A stretch of DNA of 64,000 nt from Paenarthrobacter ureafaciens. Its GTDB lineage: Bacteria; Actinomycetota; Actinomycetes; Actinomycetales; Micrococcaceae. A program made the position numbers and the translations under genes. The stretch lies in assembly GCF_004028095.1 (NCBI RefSeq), contig NZ_SBHM01000009.1, forward strand, positions 1 through 64,000. Reading direction: 5' to 3'. The notes under the pieces are model-generated. The model ran no database searches, was not told the origin of the DNA, and saw nothing but the letters and a program-made list of their open reading frames with translations. How positions within the stretch are numbered: position 1 is the stretch's first letter; the number at the start of each line of letters is the position of its first letter. Below, in pieces: positions 60,691 to 64,000 of the stretch.

Positions 60691-61530
60691 TCACTCTCCT
60701 TTGATTGGGCTGTCCGTGGCAGTGGATCCGGACCCGGACTCTTCAACGAACGCCAGAACACGGGCTGGACTCGCCGTTCCGCCCACGATGGGTAAGGGCG
60801 TGACGACGATGAAAGCGCCTGCTGCCGGTAACTGGTGAAGGTTTTTCAGGGATGTAACCCCGTATTTGTCGTTTCCGAGAAGGAAATGATGCATGGGGAA
60901 AGGCGGCTCCAAGCTGAAGCCTGCGCCGGCGTCGATCCCAACGGTTTCGACACCAAAGCCGGCAATGTCGGTCTCCTCAGCGAGCCAGCGCGCGCACTCT
61001 GCAGAGACGCCGGGTGTATGCGGACCCGACTCGTCAGCATTGAGGAAAAGAGCTTCGTTGTCTCCGAAAGCATCCCATCCTGTGCGGTAAAGCAGCCACG
61101 CACCCTTGGGCAACTTGCCGTACCGGGCCTCCCACGCCTCGATGTGGCTGACCTCAAGCAAGAAATCGGGATCTGAGGCGGCTTCAGCGGACGCATCGAT
61201 CAGAACGGCGGGGCCGACGAGTTTTTCGGGTGGCAGCTGTGAAATGTCCCGTCCTTCCCTCCCACTGACCCAGTGGATGGGCGCGTCAACGTGAGTGCCA
61301 AAATGTTCGCCCACATGAATGTTGTTGTGCGCCCACATTGGTCCGCGTTCGTCGTATGCCGCGACCTCTTCGAGCCTGAGATCGATGACGTTGGACAGAG
61401 GCGCCGGCAGGCGCAGGGCAGGAGTCTCAGGGGTCAAGGGCGTTGTCAGATCGATGACGCGGATGCTCCCATGGGCAAGGCCATCAATCAGGTTGGCCAG
61501 TAGATCCGGCGTTCGCGTTGTGTTGGTCAT
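60691..61530 (-). CDS. Cyclase-family hydrolase (kynurenine formamidase/isatin hydrolase-like)
   Basis: The product has 279 residues from ATG 61530. The metal-binding motif HFGTHVDAPIHW (HxGTHxDxPxH) is complete, and the substrate-domain segments WLLYRTGWD and PGVSAECARWLAEE fit the family. Members hydrolyse amides or lactams such as N-formylkynurenine or isatin with Mn/Zn. The gene begins 46 bases after the stop of a thiamine-diphosphate enzyme on the same strand. I infer hydrolysis of a cyclic or acylated aromatic compound linked to that enzyme. Confidence 0.87.
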   Translation of the reverse strand: MTNTTRTPDLLANLIDGLAHGSIRVIDLTTPLTPETPALRLPAPLSNVIDLRLEEVAAYDERGPMWAHNNIHVGEHFGTHVDAPIHWVSGREGRDISQLPPEKLVGPAVLIDASAEAASDPDFLLEVSHIEAWEARYGKLPKGAWLLYRTGWDAFGDNEALFLNADESGPHTPGVSAECARWLAEETDIAGFGVETVGIDAGAGFSLEPPFPMHHFLLGNDKYGVTSLKNLHQLPAAGAFIVVTPLPIVGGTASPARVLAFVEESGSGSTATDSPIKGE

Positions 61531-61576
61531 ATGCGTGATGCCTGTGTAGTCAATGTGGCGCCCTTTCTTGATGGCC

Positions 61577-63223
61577 CTAGTGGCCCTTAAATGCTTCCTC
61601 AAGCCACCAGGACGCGAAGCTGACGGTCTTTGCATCGATGAGCAGCGGCTTGTCACGGCTTCCGTCGAGCCACTCACGCACCGGCTCCAAATCTTCGAGG
61701 TTCCGCACGGTCTGAGCTGCAAAGCCGTAACCGCGCGCGATGGCTGCGAAGTCGGTGTCAGGGAAGGTGATAAGACCCATGGCGTCATCGTCCTCACCGA
61801 AGTGATGTACTTCCGCTCCATAAGCTGAGTCGTTGTAGACGATAACAACAAGGGGGATACCCAGCCGGACAACAGACTCCATCTCCGCTGCCGCCATCAG
61901 GGCGCCGCCGTCACCGGTGCCGAGGACCGGGAGCCTGTCCGGCTGTGCGTATGCTGCCCCGATTACACTGGCCAGACCCAGACCCACACATTGGAAGGCC
62001 TGGCTGAAGACGAGCCCGTTCTCGTCAGGAATATCAAGGAAGGCACTGGGATATCCGAGGAAATTGCCCGAATCGACGGCCACCACGCGTTCCTTGTCGA
62101 GCATCCCGTCTAAAGCAATGGTGAGGGTCCGGGGATCGATGCGCTCTCCATCGCCCAGGTCCTCGTAAGGGACGTCCTGCCATCGGCCTTCGGACTTGAT
62201 GGCTTGTGCGATCTCTTCAGTTCGGTAGCCAACACGGGAGAAACCGCGGCTGCGGAGCTCTCTGGCTGCGGCCGCTGCCGTAAGCCCTGCGTCGCCCAAA
62301 ACGCCGAAGTCGACGGGCCGGTGCTTGCCGGGCGCCAGTGGATCAACGTCTACCTGCACCACTGTGGTGTCCGGGCCAATGAGTTCGCCGTGACGCATGG
62401 TCCACATGTTCAATGCAGAACCAAAGGAGATGATGAGGTCGGAGTCCTGGATGGTACGAGCCGCCAGCGGTGTACTGAAGCCACCGGAAATGTCCAGGTA
62501 GAACGGATCGTCATTGAACAGCCCGCGGGCGACCGCCGAGGTTGCCAAAAGGGCCCCCGAAACCTCCGCAAGATCGCGTAGCTGAGGCCCGGCACCGCGC
62601 CCTCCTCGGCCGGCAATGATGACGGGTCGATTCGACCGCTCGATGAGGTCGGCCAAGTGGCTAATGTCTTCGGTTACTGGTTCAGCCACCGTTAAAATGG
62701 CGGCCCCGCTGGCAACTGAGGCAGCATACTCTTCAGTGGTTTCGGAGTTTTGAATGTCCAAGGGGAGATTGACCAGCACAGGAATGCGGCGAGTTACTGC
62801 TGTCCTGTAAGCAAGGGCAACGTCCCGGGCGGCAGTCTCTCTGGAGATACGGAAGCTCGCGGCTCCCACGGATTCAACGAGATGGCTCTGCTCGATGCGG
62901 AAATTGGAATGAATAGCAGAAGACGCAACTTCGGCGGCGAGAATCAGCATTGGTGTGCCGGATTTCGCGGCTTCCGCGATGCCGGTGATGGCATTTGTCA
63001 GCCCGCATCCCTGATGCAAGGAGATTACAGGGACTGAGCTGCCGACTCGCCCAAAGGCGTCCGCCATCGATGCGGCACCGCCCTCGTGACGCGCGGCCAC
63101 GTATGTAGCACCGCGGGCAATGAGGGCCTTGGTCACGTCATAGTTGCCGCTGCCGACAACACCAAAGACCTGGCGGACACCAAGCCCTATCAGCGTTTCG
63201 GCCACTTTTTCAAAAACACGCAT
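61577..63223 (-). CDS. Thiamine-diphosphate-dependent enzyme (acetolactate synthase-like)
   Basis: The product has 548 residues with the three-domain ThDP architecture. The cofactor-activating Glu is in ARHEGGAASMADAFGR; the central domain has SNRPVIIAGRG; the C-terminal pyrophosphate-binding motif is GTGDGGALMAAAEMESVVRL...VYNDSAYG. Length fits decarboxylases, carboligases and sulfoacetaldehyde-type enzymes. It is co-directional with the cyclase-family gene 46 bases downstream, and the LysR gene lies upstream. Decarboxylation of a 2-keto acid produced by or feeding the hydrolase is a reasonable guess. Confidence 0.88.
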   Translation of the reverse strand: MRVFEKVAETLIGLGVRQVFGVVGSGNYDVTKALIARGATYVAARHEGGAASMADAFGRVGSSVPVISLHQGCGLTNAITGIAEAAKSGTPMLILAAEVASSAIHSNFRIEQSHLVESVGAASFRISRETAARDVALAYRTAVTRRIPVLVNLPLDIQNSETTEEYAASVASGAAILTVAEPVTEDISHLADLIERSNRPVIIAGRGGRGAGPQLRDLAEVSGALLATSAVARGLFNDDPFYLDISGGFSTPLAARTIQDSDLIISFGSALNMWTMRHGELIGPDTTVVQVDVDPLAPGKHRPVDFGVLGDAGLTAAAAARELRSRGFSRVGYRTEEIAQAIKSEGRWQDVPYEDLGDGERIDPRTLTIALDGMLDKERVVAVDSGNFLGYPSAFLDIPDENGLVFSQAFQCVGLGLASVIGAAYAQPDRLPVLGTGDGGALMAAAEMESVVRLGIPLVVIVYNDSAYGAEVHHFGEDDDAMGLITFPDTDFAAIARGYGFAAQTVRNLEDLEPVREWLDGSRDKPLLIDAKTVSFASWWLEEAFKGH

Positions 63224-63354
63224 CTGATTGGTACCTCTGGTTCTGATTGCTGGAAGCTCTATACGAAAATGCTCCCTGCGACGGGCTCGTCTGGCTAATG
63301 CCTATTTCAGTCGGAGAGTCTGAATAAGGCATAGCTGCTGAAGAGGTCCCGCCA

Positions 63355-64000
63355 TCAGGAGGCCGAAAGGGTCTTCCGGATTTCTACAGCTACTTGTTCA
63401 AAACAACGCAACATCAACACCACTGCCGGGCTCGGCAGCCTGTCCTGCAAAGTGGTCACGCCAACCGTTTGGCTGATGCCTTTGATTCTCGCTCCGACAA
63501 TGCGTAGCAGGGGATCGGCGGTACCGATGGTGCGTGGTTGGAGCGCAAGAAAGTCCGTCTCTGAGACCATGGCACGAAGTGTCATGGTGGAGGAGCAATC
63601 CACCTGCTGTTCGGGGAGTTCGAGGCGCTCACGGGCGAAGGCACTCTCGAGCTCCCCGCGCAGTGCCGTCTGCGCTACCGGCATGATCCACGGGTAGTTC
63701 CGCAACTGATTGAGGGCGGTTTCGCCGCGCTCAAAAACAGGATGACCGTGTCTAGCAACGACCTCGAAGGGCTCATGGTACAGCGCCGCCTGCTGCAGTT
63801 CAGGAACGTCAGGATGGGGGGTAAGACGGCCAATGACTATGTCGATTTCTCCCGCAACGAGTCCGTTGGTTAACCGGTCAGGAGTCGCTTCGTGGACGTG
63901 GACGCTGACGTGTGGCCGCTGCTGCTTTAGCCGCGCAATCGCTTTGGGCAGCAAAAGGTTGCCTCCGGCGACATACGTGCCAATGGTGACTGAGCCGGCG
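63355..64000 (-). CDS. LysR-family regulator, cut by window edge
   Basis: Only the C-terminal 214 codons lie in the window. They match the effector-binding domain of LysR-type regulators: the N-terminal strand ending VTIGTYVAGGNLLLPKAIARL, EATPDRLTNGLVAGEIDIVIGRL, YHEPFEVVARHGHPVF and a final conserved SPAVVLMLRCFEQV. The DNA-binding half lies beyond base 64000. It probably regulates the ThDP enzyme and hydrolase genes that follow on the same strand. Confidence 0.88.
   Translation of the reverse strand, partial: AGSVTIGTYVAGGNLLLPKAIARLKQQRPHVSVHVHEATPDRLTNGLVAGEIDIVIGRLTPHPDVPELQQAALYHEPFEVVARHGHPVFERGETALNQLRNYPWIMPVAQTALRGELESAFARERLELPEQQVDCSSTMTLRAMVSETDFLALQPRTIGTADPLLRIVGARIKGISQTVGVTTLQDRLPSPAVVLMLRCFEQVAVEIRKTLSAS

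Overview
The window looks like chromosome of a high-GC actinobacterium, most likely Arthrobacter sensu lato (Micrococcaceae). The basis is GC-rich codon use, the DUF4192, DUF2510, ANTAR, LapA and CorA families, many GTG/TTG starts, TANNNT-type promoters and one leaderless start. This is family-level recognition by eye, not a database result. No rRNA gene, complete tRNA gene or CRISPR array is visible.

Layout. (1) 0.5-3.8 kb: acetyl-CoA synthetase and an EAL protein that has lost catalytic residues. (2) 3.8-6.4 kb: debris, with a broken ABC ATPase, a lipA 3' remnant and a small conserved protein. (3) 6.4-12.3 kb: a minus-strand cassette of GntR regulator, polar amino acid/opine-type ABC transporter, FAD amine/amino acid oxidase and an opine-dehydrogenase-like protein. 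Its promoter appears leaderless and is spanned by a palindromic operator. (4) 12.6-20.1 kb: an accessory block with an IS256-family insertion (27-bp inverted repeats, 8-bp target duplication), a DUF4192 gene, a two-gene Septu-type (PtuA/PtuB) anti-phage module and a DUF4145 zinc-ribbon gene. (5) 20.3, 34.2 and 56.7 kb: three direct copies of a roughly 400-bp repeat. Each carries a tRNA 3'-end-like segment, an intrinsic terminator, a palindrome and 10-bp-phased direct repeats, and resembles attachment sites. They divide the right part of the island into two segments. (6) 20.9-33.9 kb: a stress and signalling segment with many pseudogenes (GGDEF protein, response regulator, second CorA, desaturase). 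It also holds two ANTAR proteins, CorA, a LapA-like protein, a lipid kinase, a PNPOx-like flavoprotein and two related small proteins. (7) 34.9-52.9 kb: a carbohydrate or polyol catabolic island. (8) 53.1-56.7 kb: two more DUF4192 copies (one broken), a truncated DUF2510 gene and a CopG/Doc toxin-antitoxin module. (9) 57.5-64 kb: NmrA-like reductase with a divergent MerR regulator, a PEP mutase/isocitrate lyase-family enzyme, a cyclase-family hydrolase paired with a ThDP enzyme, and a LysR regulator cut by the window edge.

The best-supported new system is the catabolic island at 36-53 kb. Three promoters (before an MHS transporter operon, before a Gfo/Idh/MocA-lacI operon and before a CUT1 ABC transporter) share one design: TTGACA, a 17-18-nt spacer, a TANNNT -10 element, then a tandem pair of TGNNANCGNTNNC(A/T) sites overlapping the start region. 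That motif fits LacI/GalR operators and a lacI gene lies in the middle operon. The enzymes (three Gfo/Idh/MocA oxidoreductases, two TIM-barrel isomerases, two SDRs, two VOC proteins, a KDPG-type aldolase and a small P-loop kinase) point to oxidation and isomerisation of an unusual sugar, cyclitol or sugar acid. The substrate cannot be read from sequence. Several genes in this island are preceded by short ORFs that overlap their start codon.
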